A stretch of DNA of 64,000 nt, taken from contig OW799233.1 in assembly GCA_941918925.1 (NCBI GenBank), positions 125,884,833-125,948,832 on the forward strand, read 5' to 3'. Shown one piece after another: positions 34,070-45,001 of this stretch. The notes under the pieces were generated by a model. The model searched no databases. It was not told where the DNA came from and saw only the letters and a program-made list of their open reading frames with translations. A program made the position numbers and the translations under genes. The DNA is from Phyto melanocephala. Its lineage: Eukaryota > Arthropoda > Insecta > Diptera > Rhinophoridae. The stretch's first letter is position 1; each line of letters starts with the position of its first letter.

Positions 34070-35960
34070 CAGGGGAGGCCAAAAGACACCTTGGCGTTAA
34101 GAAATGTAACAACTTTTTCGTTAATATATTTTCCGATTATATTTATAAATAACACGTGAAAAATAAATAATGGAGAGTTTCACAACTAAAAAAAGAACTA
34201 GAATAATAAGTTTTTTTTTAAATCAGCGTTCAACTATTTTAACGCAACATATTATCGTCAGAATTTTGCTATCTTAAATAATAATATATTGCTTAGTTCA
34301 CCACTAACATGTCACTGTAAGAGATTTACTTTAAAACGGTAGACCACTTTTTATTCGCACTGCGAAACATATTGAACGGATTTGTTATACGCCTATGGCA
34401 ATTTATACCATTGTTGTAGTGTTGGAAAAAACTTACCCTCTGAGAGAAATCAACCATTCTCAAATAGTTTTATAAGAAAACTGAATAGCTTTTATTAGGC
34501 TTCGTTTTTATGGCATGTAGTTGCTATGCTTGCACGTAACCATTGAGATGCAGAACAATGCTGTAGACCGTCTGGTCCTAATATCCTTTTTTACATGCCG
34601 AAAGTATTAACCTGTGCATAACTTCTTTGATGGTAGAAAATCTACCAGAAGTTGTTCTGTTCTAAAATGGCTCATACGCCGCTATGGCGCATTAAAAACC
34701 ATTTACTGTTGTTCGCATATAAGGTACAATTGGTGCTGGAATTAAAACCCGCAAATCATTGCAGTTAAGTAAATCTGAACAATTGGAAAGAAATAAAATT
34801 ATCCTTAACGAAAAACTGATTAAAAGTCTTAAGCTCATTTTCATGTGAATTGCTTATTAACAAATCAGAACTATTGGTTCTGGGTTCAAAGAGCCATTAT
34901 TAGGCGTACATAATAGTGTAGCATCACATTTGAATATATCATTGGGCCTTTCTTCTTTGAAAATAAGATGGAAGTGCTGCAACCATAAATGGACAACGTT
35001 ATCGGTTTATGATAGAATATTTTTTACGTCCTGCATTACAAACAGACTTGAGATGTTCTTTGAGCTGGATGAAGCAACCTTAACTGTCTGAGATCAAATG
35101 TTACTTTTATATAAATTTTTTTATTGAAAATAATTTCCGAAAATTAATTAGTCAGATTTGACAGAACCCGACTATTTTCTTTAAGTTAAGTTATTTTAAC
35201 AAGCGATAATATGTGAACACTAGGGGTACAACCAAAATAAGGCCCTATCACCACGCTGTAGCCGATGTTGTGCTGAAACCGAAAAATGTTTTCTCAGGCC
35301 ATTTCGGAACAAAAACGTTCCGCGTCGAAGACGATTTCTGAAAGCCCTACAAGATTTTTTTTTATTTTTTAAAAATTTTGTATTTCTTTTAAATTTTTTG
35401 TTTTATAATTATTTAACTATTAACATTCTTTAATGTAATTATACGATTATAATCAAAATCACAATCTAAAAACTTATAATTTATTTATCATTTTATGAAT
35501 TTATAAAGAAAATATTTTAATTTTATAAGAACTTATTGATCCCAAACTGAATTGCATTTGACGCGGAACCTTTTTTAACGATATCGAAAATCTAAAGATG
35601 CAGTTCTTATTGTTTTTTATGCACTACATGGTATGGATGGGGCCATTTTGATATTTTAAAAAATTGTAAAAAAGTTGTATCCCTAGTGAACACACCCGAG
35701 GCAATCCGTGAATTCAAGGCAACATTGTTGCAGAAATTCCACAAATTAAAATTTTTATAGAAAATGTTATAAAACCAGCCCGTCATTGCTAAGCTGCAAA
35801 ACGAGGTCATTTCGGTGACATTATTTCCAATACTTAGTGCAACAAAAATCGATTTTTTTAGTCTATAATCTAAAAGAAATAGTAAATATATATTTATGTA
35901 AGCTTATAAACAAAAAATTATTTAATTTGGAAACCGTATGGTGACTTTTGGCCTACTCTG
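34070..35960 (+). mobile_element. Tc1/mariner-like transposon, second copy
   Basis: Ends AGGCCAAAAGACACC and, in complement, AGGCCAAAAGTCACC match those of the 9193-10839 element. The right end is followed by TA; the left flank has lost it. Decayed transposase blocks include an N-terminal TTKKRTRIISFF, NQNYWFWVQ, FFENK, NGQRYRFMIEYFLRPAL and a faint catalytic tail. The extra length (1.9 kb against 1.65 kb) suggests an insertion; T/A-rich DNA at 35350-35530 is a candidate. Confidence 0.7.
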
Positions 35961-35962
35961 TA

Positions 35963-37016
35963 TAACCTAACTTATAATGAAAAAATTTTGTTATGACTAG
36001 CAATGCGGTCCGGTTTCAATCGGTGTACTAGACAAAACATTGCAGAATGCACTAGTATTTAATAAACCAGATAATACGCAAAAAATTGCGAGCAATTTTT
36101 AATTTTATTAACCATCATAACTATTGCTCATGATATTTTGTAACAATAACATAAATGATTTTTTTTTCATGAATATTACTAATAGTTAAATTGCTTTTCA
36201 AATGTTATTGAAGTAAAAAAAAAACCTACATAAATAACTATTGACATTTTTTTCTTGGCAATTATTTTCAATTAACAGAAAGTCCTGCTTTATGACTGTG
36301 TTCCTAAAATTTTTATTGCAGTTTTTATTTTATGTAAAATAAACTTTTTTGTATAGTCCTTTTTTGTGTGCTTCAGCACAAATTTTTTTAATTGGCTCAA
36401 TTAAATTTTTATAAATGTGTTTGCTGAAATGTATGTTACTTACATTTCCTAATGTTGAAGGCAAGTGATACAGATTCTAAAAACAAAAATTATTTTTTGT
36501 TTTCCACAAACTAGGCCACAATATTGCCAAAAAAGTTATAGTTATTTTTAAAAGAGCATTTTAACTTTAAAAACCTAAGTACTAATTCAAACTATTTTAT
36601 GCATTTTTTTTCCATAAAAAGTATAATAGAGACCAACTACACAAAAATTGCCCTGTTTCGTTTTTATTACGTTCTATTCTTTCTGACAGCTGCAACTAAA
36701 TTAAGTTTTTTCAAAAATATTACAAGTTTTTATTATATTAATTAAATTGGTATGGCTTTAAGGAGAAATATTGTTGCTTGACTTGTATGGCAGAAAATTT
36801 TGAATTTAAAAAAACGAAATAATTTTTAAAAAAATGACAATGAAGTCATTTATTATAAGATACTTAATTACATTAAAATATATGTGAGCTGATAGCACCG
36901 GCAGCAAATGCTCAAAAAAACAAAAGACTTTTAATCTTCGAATTTATTCCTAAGATAAACGAACAAATAATTAAATGTATGTGTTTGTTAAAGTGAAATT
37001 TTAGAGAAATGGGAAA
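35963..37016. other. AT-rich stretch without recognised genes
   Basis: Nothing recognised. Ends with the host A that precedes the Helitron at 37017. Confidence 0.35.
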
Positions 37017-37973
37017 TCTATATATATAAAAGAGTAACGTGACTGACTGACTGACTGACTGATTCATCATCGCACAGCCCAAACGCAAAGAGCTAGAGAC
37101 ATGAATTTTGGACAATCGTTTCCTCTTTCAATGTATAGCTCCACTAAGCAGGGATTTTTGGAAATTCGTACTTTAAGGGGGTAAAAAAAGGGTAAAAACG
37201 GATAAAATCGGTAATCTTATATCTGCTAAACTAAAAATGATACAAATTAAATTGAAAAAGTATTGTAATTTGCACAAAAAATAAGCTGACAGGTGTCTGG
37301 CCTTTTTTAGAATTTTCAACCCCTAAGGGGAAAAAACGGGTAAAAACTATAATTTGGTACTTTTTTGGTACCCTATGTAACTACCACACGCATAAAGCTA
37401 GGAAAAAAATTTAAACTGTATTAAGTAGTCCGCAAAAAAATATTAATAAGAATTCGGCACTTTTTTCAAATTCATATCTATAAGGGGTAAAAATTGTCCC
37501 TTTTTTGGTACTTTTTTTAAATAAACTTTTCTTATATTATTCAATGGGACAAAATTTGACAATTATTATTTCCTAATAGAATATGGACAACTATTTAGGT
37601 GAAATTTTTGGAAAGGTACCAAAAAGGGGAAAATTCCGGAAAATGTATGTAATTCCTAACTAGACGGCCAATTTTCACAAAATTTTTAATTGGGATTTCA
37701 CTAGACATAAAAAACTATGTAATTTAGTAAAAATTGAAACATATTCATAACAGGGTAGAAAAGGGAAAAATCGGGAAAGTTTGGTACTTTTTAGAACATA
37801 ATTACTTTTATGCAAAAAAGAGTAGATTTACTGACTTTAAATCATGTATATTAAAATATTTTGTTACATAGATATTTGAAAATTCTTATTGCTCTTATTT
37901 GACCTTTATTTTATAAAATATTTAAATTGATTCTTCAAGCTCGAGGTCTTTATAATATTTGTTTTATTTATTA

Positions 37974-38013
37974 TTCAATATTTCGCTACTCCTTTGTGTA
38001 GCATCTTCAGGAA
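37974..38013 (-). ncRNA. Candidate hammerhead ribozyme, Penelope copy 1 (sense 3' end)
   Basis: Minus strand reads TTC, CTGAAGA, T, helix II GCTAC/GTAGC with an 8-base loop, GAAA, TATT, GAA. TTC and GAA can pair as helix I and the TATT region allows only a minimal helix III. Core bases CTGANGA and GAAA match the hammerhead consensus; an extra T after the first block is shared with the other two loci. An identical copy on the plus strand lies in the inverted arm at 39557-39596. Penelope-like elements are known to carry hammerhead motifs; activity here is not shown. Confidence 0.55.
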
Positions 38014-38209
38014 AGAAATTGTGTGTTTTTACAAAATTTTTATATAATTTTCTAACATAAAAATATTTCATAAACATTTCAAAAAAAAAATTTTTTTTTA
38101 AAAAACGTAGTATTACAAAAATTAACATAAAAATTATTATATTAAAAATGTAACATAACAAAATATTAACACAAAATATGTATTACTAAATTTAAAGCTT
38201 GTGGGAATG

Positions 38210-38777
38210 TTATTTTTTGTGTATTAAATGCCTATAGTTCTGAGCAACATTATCTGTGTCTGCCTTAAAGTTAATTCTTTGTGTTCCTGGAATATTTATT
38301 ATCTGTAGCATTTCTAACATATATCTACGTTTGTAATTATGTTCAATGTTTAGAACTGATACATTTTCAAAGTTTGGATAGTGATTCGATTTAGAACAAT
38401 GTGTTGCCAAAGCCGTTTTCTGTGAATTAATATTGTCTCTATACTTTTGGTCCGATCTATGTCCAGCTATTCTCGTCTTAAGTTTATTCTTTGTCGTACC
38501 TATGTAAACCTTATCACAACTCTCATTATCATTACAGTTACAAGGTATTTTATATACTACATTTGACATGTCCCACTTATTTATTCTATCTTTCGTCTTA
38601 CTAAATAGTCTACCTAATGTATTATATGTCCTATAAGCCATTCCATATCTCTCAGAATCAAAGATTCTAGATTTCTTCAAACGTTCCGAAATTTGCGGCA
38701 CATAAGTCATAGACTTGTAAATTTTCCGTTCCGTTATGTCTGAATAACTATTTCTATTATTATTACTATTATTATTA

Positions 38778-38814
<37 letters not shown>

Positions 38815-39313
38815 CATTATTATTATTATCATTATTATTATGATTCCTTCTAAATTGATTTAGCAAACTTTGAACTACTTGAATAGGAAAATTGTTGTCA
38901 ATTAATATCTCCTTAATTCTTTCCCTATTTTCCATATGGAAATCTTTATCACTAATTGTTAATACTCTTTTTATAAAATTTTTAGCCGTATTCATAATAA
39001 TCTTTTTGCTTTGTTTAGAATAATAATTAATGATTCTCCCCGATGCAGTTGGTTTCTGATACCAATCCACTACTATACTGTTACCTCTCCTAATCAATAA
39101 TGTATCCAAATAAGGGAGTTTCGAACCAACTTCCACTTCCATTGTAAACTTAATATTAGGATTGAATTGATTAAGTGTATCCAACATTTCATTAATTGCA
39201 CATTCCGAAACAATGCAAAAAAGATCATCCACATATTTTATTATTATCTTCGGTCCAATGCTACAGATAATAAATATTCCAGGAACACAAAGAATTAACT
39301 TTAAGGCAGACAC
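38210..39313 (-). CDS. Penelope-like RT (C-terminal part) with GIY-YIG endonuclease
   Basis: A 367-codon open frame. Residues 1-19 are only antisense reading of the inverted arm; element coding starts about residue 20. The RT catalytic motif is YVDD (27-30), followed by PYLDTLLIRRG and WYQKPTASGRIINYYS, typical of Penelope RT palm and thumb. A linker of mostly Asn (about residues 157-185) comes next. The C-terminal endonuclease has VVYKIPCNC (GIY part), VYIGTTKNKLKTRIAGHRSD (YIG part with catalytic Arg and the following His region) and conserved HC...H...N. RT motifs before YVDD are missing, so it cannot be an active enzyme. The endonuclease domain itself is open and complete to the stop. Confidence 0.8.
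38757..38840 (-). repeat. ATT/AAT microsatellite inside Penelope coding
   Basis: An AAT/AAC run on the coding strand gives about 28 Asn with a few Asp and Ser. It lies between RT thumb and endonuclease. The related protein at 48510-49553 has a short basic linker (KRKRNKSRTRT) here instead. Confidence 0.9.
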
Positions 39314-39556
39314 AGATAATGTTGCTCAGAACTATAGGCATTTAATACACAAAAAATAACATTCCCACAAGCTTTAAATTTAGTAATACATATTTTGTGT
39401 TAATATTTTGTTATGTTACATTTTTAATATAATAATTTTTATGTTAATTTTTGTAATACTACGTTTTTTAAAAAAAATTTTTTTTTTTTGAAATGTTTAT
39501 GAAATATTTTTATGTTAGAAAATTATATAAAAATTTTGTAAAAACACACAATTTCT

Positions 39557-39596
39557 TTCCTGAAGATGCTACACAAAGGAGTAGCGAAATATTGAA
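39557..39596 (+). ncRNA. Hammerhead candidate, inverted-arm duplicate
   Basis: Exact duplicate of the core at 37974-38013, on the opposite strand because it lies in the inverted 5' arm. Transcription across the whole element would put the two copies in antisense to each other. Confidence 0.5.
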
Positions 39597-39716
39597 TAAT
39601 AAATAAAACAAATATTATAAAGACCTCGAGCTTGAAGAATCAATTTAAATATGATATTTGAACATTTTAAACTTGGAATTTGGAACTTGGACTAAAAATG
39701 TACTTTTTCGCTTTTG

Positions 39717-39941
39717 TATGGTACTGTTTGTATTTTCTACGTTTATAAAGGTAGAATTGTAAAATAAAGGACTATTGATTCCAGGTTAGACTAAAAATGT
39801 TATGGGTGACCAAAAAGGTACTTTTTTGAATTTTTATGGTACTTTTTATATATTCTACGTTTGCGAAGCTAGAATTTTAAAATTAGTGGTTATTGATAAA
39901 AGGTGAGACCGAAAATCTTATGGTCGACCAAAAAGGTACTT
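39717..39941. repeat. 118-bp tandem repeats of the Helitron, left segment
   Basis: Two units (starting about 39717 and 39836) precede the LINE insertion. Each begins ATGGTACT and has TTCTACGTTT and GACCAAAAAGGTAC. The first is type A (AAAGGTAGAATTGTAAAAT), the second type B (GCGAAGCTAGAATTTT). Confidence 0.85.
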
Positions 39942-40019
39942 TTTTGAATTTTATTTTTTTTTTTTTTTTTTAAGTATTTTCATTTATTCATATATATTTT
40001 TACAAATTTACAATTTGGT

Positions 40020-40049
40020 GCCCCAGCGCCTTAAAGGCTTTATAGGGGC
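40020..40049 (-). promoter_or_regulatory. LINE 3' UTR hairpin
   Basis: The outer stem GCCCC/GGGGC and inner stem GCC/GGC close a short loop, about 50-70 bases from the poly(A) tail. LINEs of this group often use a 3' hairpin for template recognition by their RT; that role is inferred here. Confidence 0.5.
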
Positions 40050-40171
40050 AAAAGGCAACTTTACATATTACAGAAAAAAAATATAAACAAATATACAAAA
40101 TTATTTTAAAGATATGTAAATAGAGTAAAAAAAAAAAAATAAAAAAGATTCAGATACGTTAGATTTTATAA

Positions 40172-43072
40172 TTACATTAGAAGTGTTTCTATATTTTTAA
40201 GTAAGTAGTCTTTTATCTGATTTTTAAACGTAGAAATAACATTAATGTTTCGATAATTTACAGGAAATTTATTATATTCAATAGGCCCAGAAAATGAAAT
40301 TCTTTGTTTGGTCAAATCAAGGCGACATCTAGCAAAACTTAAATTTTGAGCTTGTCTGGTATTTCTTTGCGTTCGAGCCAAATTATTAGAAAATTTTACA
40401 AATCGATGTTCATTGTCACTTAGAGTCTTAAACACGTACATCAACACTTTTTGTTTATACAAGCCTCGTATTGGCAAAATATTTTTTGCATATCTTTTAA
40501 ACAAATTTAACGTTGAATATCTCATAGGCAGATTAAATACAAGTTTTAACGCTTTATTTTGGGCAGATTGAAGTGACTTCAAGGAATTATTTATTCTACA
40601 ACCATATACAGCAGGAAGATAAGTAAAATGTGAATGTACAAGAGACTGATAAATAAGTAACTTTGTATCGCAGTTAAGCTTATGTCTAAACTTATATAGT
40701 ATTCCAATGCCTGGTGAAACTTTAGCTTTCAATGAAAGTATATGCTCATCCCATAACAAATTTTGATTTAAGACAACTCCTAAGTATGTTACCATCTCAG
40801 ATTCATTAATAGCGATTCCATCAACATGTACAAACATCTTCTCATCATTTTTTAGATTGTATGGTTTAAACCTTACAAATTTAGTCTTGGAGGGATTAAT
40901 AACAAGTTTGTTGCATTGCGAAAATTCCATTAGAATAGCCGCATCATATTCAATCTGTGTTTTTAGAACTTGTGAGTATTTATAAGGATAAAACAAGCAT
41001 ACATCATCAGCATACATAAATAACTTGCCGTTAAAGCCAATATTTTTCAGATCATTAATAAAAATCTTGAACAGTAGGGGACCAAGGACACTTCCTTGCG
41101 GAACTCCACAGGTTACTGGTAGCATTGTACTTTTAGACTCACCAACTTGAACGAACTGCTTCCTGTTTGATAAATAACTTCGGAAAATGTCCAGAGTTTT
41201 ATTCGAAACTCCTATAATAGTAAGTTTTTTTATTAAAATATCATGGTTAACCAGATCAAAGGCTTTAGAATAATCAAAGAACACTCCTGCTACACCACTG
41301 CAGCCACCATCAAGCTCTCCACAAATGTAATCAACCACAGTAACAACAGCTTCCTCGGTTCCAGAACCTTTTTTGAATCCGAATTGCCTTTCGAATAAAA
41401 TGTTATTCATATCTAGATAGTTTGAGATCTGTTCAAAGATAAGTTTCTCAAAGACCTTGTCCACAATCGATAAAAGAGATATTGGTCGAAAATTTTGTAT
41501 TTTATTTGATCCAACAACTTTAGGTATGGGAATTATCTTATGTATTTTAAGAATATCTGGATATTTTCCTTCTTCAATCATTTTATTAAACACGTCAGTT
41601 AATATATTAACAATTTTATGTTTCCTTGTTAGTAAAATTTTCGGAGTAACGCTATCATATCCAGGAGACGAATTGCACTTTAGATTGTCAACTATACTTC
41701 CAACTTTAGCATTATCGACTTTTTTTAAAATAAAAGTTGTTCCCTGGGGTATTAATGTTCGAAATATGTTAATGTCGGCATTATAATTACTTGCACTGAT
41801 AGATTGCATATTTTGTACTGCACTAAAGAAGAAATCGTTAAATTCTAAAGCTTTATCTTTTTCCTGACTTAAGACAGTTCCATCTTCAGTTACAATACTT
41901 TTTATACCACGACTATTACGGCCTAACTCCTTGTTTAAAAACTGCCACGTTTTCTTAGTATCACCAGAAAAGCTCTTTAGTTTATTTATGTAATACTCAT
42001 TCATTAATTGGTTGTTACATATTTTAATGACTTTACTTATTCTTTTAAGCCGCTGAGATACTAACTTATTTTCGGTATTCTTCCTTCGAGCTCGAAGTAA
42101 AGTTTTCTTAAAACAAATTAATGAAAGAAGGTAATCTGTCTTCCAAGGAGTAAGTTTCTTACGTGCACACATTTGCCTATTTAACGTTGTTGTATGAAGT
42201 AATGCAGCTTCTGATAAAGTATTTATTAAATTCTCACAAATGTTTGATGAACTGCTATTCAAATTTTCATTCTGTAGATTATCATCTAAATAATGTCCAA
42301 GTTGTTCATAATCAACTTTGAAGCTCTTTTCAGTTAAAACGTTCTGCCTCACTAATTCAGTTCCAAACCCACAATATATTAAATTATGGTCACTTAGTCC
42401 ATTTTCAATAGAGTGCACAAAAACATCACGATTTATATTAGTAAAAACAAGGTCAATAGACGTTTTACTTTGAGGCCGTGTTACCGTGTTATGACAAGAA
42501 AACATATCAAACTCCGAAAAAAGATTAAGCAATGAAATACTACTACAGTCGTTAGATAACAAATCCACATTAAAGTCTCCCACAAAAAGGTAAGGAGCAC
42601 CATTAGACAAAATTAGTAAATCTTCAAGTTTCCTTAAAAAATCTGCAAAAATACATTTTTGCGATCTATAAATGGATATAATTACTAAAGGTTTATTCAT
42701 AATTTTTAGATCTGGTAACTCTATCGACACAGCATCCAAAAAACCTTCACTGCAATTTGCCTTAACATTGAATTTTAAAGATGACTGAATAAAAACCGAA
42801 GTTCCGCCATATCCATCCTTTCTACAACAGTGGACAACCTCATATCCGGGTATTGAATACAGATTCTCTAATTTATTACTGAACCAGGTCTCCTGAATTG
42901 CGATTATATCAGGAAGTCTTGCAAGTTGACTAATTTCATATTTAAATTTATTAAATTTACCAATTGAAGAAACACTTCTAATGTTTACAGATAATAAATT
43001 TAAGTTTTTTGAGCATTTTTTATTAATGTACGAATTAAATAGTTTAACATTTTTAAAATATTTAGAATTCAT
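40172..43072 (-). CDS. LINE ORF2: APE endonuclease and reverse transcriptase
   Basis: A complete 966-codon frame. The N-terminal AP-type endonuclease shows LNLLSVNIRS (Asn30), IAIQETW (Glu61), YGGTSVFIQ, PYLFVGDFNVD, TSIDLVFTN and GLSDHNLIYC (the His that ends the domain). The RT domain follows from about residue 500: IPIPKVVGSNKIQNFRPISL, FGFKKGSGTEEAV, VAGVFFDYSKAFDLVNH, VTCGVPQGSVLGPLLF and the catalytic FMYADDVCLF, then LVINPSKTKFVRF and TYLGVVLNQ. No RNase H follows. It would nick the target and copy the element RNA by target-primed reverse transcription. All expected catalytic residues that I can identify are present and there is no internal stop, so this ORF may be functional. A 109-codon frame on the opposite strand (41457-41786) is a shadow. 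Confidence 0.9.
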   Translation of the reverse strand: MNSKYFKNVKLFNSYINKKCSKNLNLLSVNIRSVSSIGKFNKFKYEISQLARLPDIIAIQETWFSNKLENLYSIPGYEVVHCCRKDGYGGTSVFIQSSLKFNVKANCSEGFLDAVSIELPDLKIMNKPLVIISIYRSQKCIFADFLRKLEDLLILSNGAPYLFVGDFNVDLLSNDCSSISLLNLFSEFDMFSCHNTVTRPQSKTSIDLVFTNINRDVFVHSIENGLSDHNLIYCGFGTELVRQNVLTEKSFKVDYEQLGHYLDDNLQNENLNSSSSNICENLINTLSEAALLHTTTLNRQMCARKKLTPWKTDYLLSLICFKKTLLRARRKNTENKLVSQRLKRISKVIKICNNQLMNEYYINKLKSFSGDTKKTWQFLNKELGRNSRGIKSIVTEDGTVLSQEKDKALEFNDFFFSAVQNMQSISASNYNADINIFRTLIPQGTTFILKKVDNAKVGSIVDNLKCNSSPGYDSVTPKILLTRKHKIVNILTDVFNKMIEEGKYPDILKIHKIIPIPKVVGSNKIQNFRPISLLSIVDKVFEKLIFEQISNYLDMNNILFERQFGFKKGSGTEEAVVTVVDYICGELDGGCSGVAGVFFDYSKAFDLVNHDILIKKLTIIGVSNKTLDIFRSYLSNRKQFVQVGESKSTMLPVTCGVPQGSVLGPLLFKIFINDLKNIGFNGKLFMYADDVCLFYPYKYSQVLKTQIEYDAAILMEFSQCNKLVINPSKTKFVRFKPYNLKNDEKMFVHVDGIAINESEMVTYLGVVLNQNLLWDEHILSLKAKVSPGIGILYKFRHKLNCDTKLLIYQSLVHSHFTYLPAVYGCRINNSLKSLQSAQNKALKLVFNLPMRYSTLNLFKRYAKNILPIRGLYKQKVLMYVFKTLSDNEHRFVKFSNNLARTQRNTRQAQNLSFARCRLDLTKQRISFSGPIEYNKFPVNYRNINVISTFKNQIKDYLLKNIETLLM

Positions 43073-43134
43073 TAAAGGAATTAAAAAGAAAATAATAAAA
43101 CAAAATTTATAAATATAAATATAATTTTACGAAC

Positions 43135-44834
43135 TCAAGGAGCCTCATCATCCTCACCATTATCTTCAGCATTAATTTCTTCATCACTAGTTTCTTCTAT
43201 CAAAACAGTATTAGCACGGGTTTTCCTAACACGTCCACCAGAAGCACCAATTAACAATTTATCAACTTCATCCATTGTTATACCCTTCACCTGTGGTGTA
43301 CAAGGGTATATATAGCTTTGTCATTCCGTTTGTAATTTCTACAATTTTCATTTCCGACCCCATAAAGTATATATTTTCTGAAAGCTTATGAATAGAGGAG
43401 TCGATTAAGCCCTGACCGTCTGTCCGTCTGTCCGTCTGCCCGTCTGTCCGTGTGTTGGTTGAAATCAACTTTTAGAAGCAACTATATGTTCCTCAGATCT
43501 GTTTATGGTATCAATCTCTTGGAAATATCCAGGAATGAATCGCTATTGAAATTCAGCACAATCGCCCCATAACTTTCTGAGATATGAGCAAAAAACCACG
43601 ACCACCTCGTTTTTTTTCACAATTACAACAACAACATACATACATAGATACATGTAAAAAACATACCAAACAAAAAAAATTACAAAAAAAAAAATATTAA
43701 AAATAAGAAAAAAATAATAAAAAAAACTACAAAAAAAAAATTTTAAAAAAATTTAAAAAAAAATAATAAAATATAAATAATATATTAAATAAAATAAATT
43801 TTTTTGGCTCAGCTGGGATTCGATGCCACATTTATTCTAACGTGTACGTATGCACGTATTTTATATGGGATGAATGGTGATACAAACAATTGTTATTGCA
43901 TGACTACACGTTGTGAAGGGTATATAAGATTCGGCACGGCCGAATATAGCACTGTTACTTGTTTGATCTTAATTTGTTTAGTTTTTTCATCTTTTTTAGC
44001 AAATATATTACCACCACTAGAGTACACAAACTTATAACCAACGTTTTTTAAAGTTTTGGCGTGATTAAAAATGTCCAAAGATTCTTTGTTAAGAAAATCG
44101 TTAATAAATACTGTGCTTAAATTTTCAATTTCCTTCAATTTTGCTTTTTTATCCATAAAAGCCGTTTTACTTTTCCTAGTTACAAATTTTATAACAAGAG
44201 ACTTTTTTGTATTTCCCTTGCTCTTTGTTTTATTATTTTTTGTTTTATTATTGTTGTTGTTTAAAAAATAACATTCTTCAATTTCATTCTCACAGATACT
44301 AGCTCCAGTTTGCTTTGCTAAATCCATAACGACCTCTAAAGGTTTAGTGGTTTCATCTTTTACTTCTACTCCATTCACAATGCAATTTTTTTGTACTCTA
44401 ACATCGTTTAAAAATTTAACGGATGATTTTAATTCATTAACCTCATTACGAAGCATTTTATTTTCTTTTTGTAATGAATCGATTTGCGTTTTATTTTTTG
44501 TAACTCCCTTTAAAATTGTATCATATTGGGAGGACATAAACTGAATTGTCTCCCTAATATCACTCAGCTGATTTAGTTGTGTTTTAATTTGTGCAAGTTC
44601 ACTCACTACAAAATTGTTGTCAACTGGTAAACAAAAATGACATTTATATTCGAGAGAATCATCGTTTAACAATTTATCAATTTGCTTTTTATCCATCTTC
44701 GTGCATACAGAATGTAAGGTTTTATTGCAAGCATCACACTGGAATTTATCTTCACTTTCCAATACTTCTGTTTTACATTGCAAGCAAACTATTCTATTTT
44801 TATTGTTTAAACTTTTACGAGTTTTTCCCACCAT
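43135..44834 (-). pseudogene. LINE ORF1: zinc-finger, coiled-coil nucleic-acid-binding protein, interrupted
   Basis: Starts MVGKTRKSLN at 44834. Residues about 17-65 form a PHD-like finger (VCLQCKTEV, CDACNKTLHSVC, YKCHFC). A heptad-rich coiled coil follows (about 75-150: LAQIKTQLNQLSDIRETI, LQKENKMLRNEVNELKSS), then a basic Asn/Lys stretch and an RNA-binding-like C-terminus ending KTKQIKIK. At 43961 the frame runs into the DINE (43279-43961) and ends on repeat-derived residues. On the far side of the DINE the frame resumes as MDEVDKLLIGASGG and ends in an acidic tail with the stop at 43135-43137. The insert is 683 bases, and its removal puts both parts in one frame. The protein would coat LINE RNA; this copy cannot make it whole. 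Confidence 0.8.
43279..43961 (+). mobile_element. DINE-1/Helentron-like repeat inside LINE ORF1
   Basis: Starts TATACCCTTCACC and GGTGTACAAGGGTATA, then ATAGCTTTGTCATTCCG, CCCATAAAGTATATATT and a GTCY run CCGTCTGTCCGTCTGTCC (about 43420-43450). A 130-base A-rich tract follows and the 3' hallmark GATTCGGCACGGCCGAATAT. Both ends abut T residues, as expected for Helentron-type insertion between Ts. It is very similar to the copy at 47598-48350. Confidence 0.85.
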
Positions 44835-45001
44835 TATTCTTTAATTACCACAAAGAGAGTATAAAATTCTCTTCACTTCAATTACAGTTTTGTTTATGTA
44901 TGTAACGATTTAGAAACAAAATTAATTATTTATATATTTTTGTAATCTGCAAGTATTTTGACGTGTGATCACGACGGAGTTGCCAGCTCTTTTGAATTTG
45001 A

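Larger units (their letters stand above)
37881..39652 (-). mobile_element. Penelope-like retroelement, 5'-truncated, with inverted arms
   Basis: The element is flanked by GATATTTGAA (37871-37880 and 39653-39662), a 10-bp target duplication in the Helitron. It has 395-bp nearly identical inverted arms (37918-38312 and 39257-39652). The left arm is the true 3' end with the last coding codons and UTR; the right arm is an inverted copy of it. About 37 bases (37881-37917) lie between the left duplication and the arm, comparable to the short tail reported for Penelope. Between the arms is coding from the RT catalytic motif onward. Confidence 0.8.
39952..44989 (-). mobile_element. LINE (non-LTR retrotransposon), near full length
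   Basis: Inserted in reverse orientation in the Helitron's 118-bp array, with target duplication TTTTGAATTT at 39942-39951 and 44990-44999. The 3' end carries a poly(A) tail (T run from 39954), an AATAAA-type signal just inside, and a 3' UTR hairpin GCCCC...GGGGC (40020-40049). ORF1 (zinc finger and coiled coil) and ORF2 (endonuclease and RT) are separated by about 60 bases. Without the DINE in ORF1 the element is about 4.35 kb. PHD-like ORF1, APE endonuclease, no RNase H and a poly(A) tail place it in the Jockey/CR1 group; the exact clade is not decided. Confidence 0.85.

Noticed and set aside
39257..39313. First 19 residues of the 38.2-kb Penelope frame
   Set aside because: They are antisense reading of the inverted arm that happens to be open, not part of the protein.
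41457..41786. 109-codon frame on the plus strand
   Set aside because: Antisense to the RT region of LINE ORF2.
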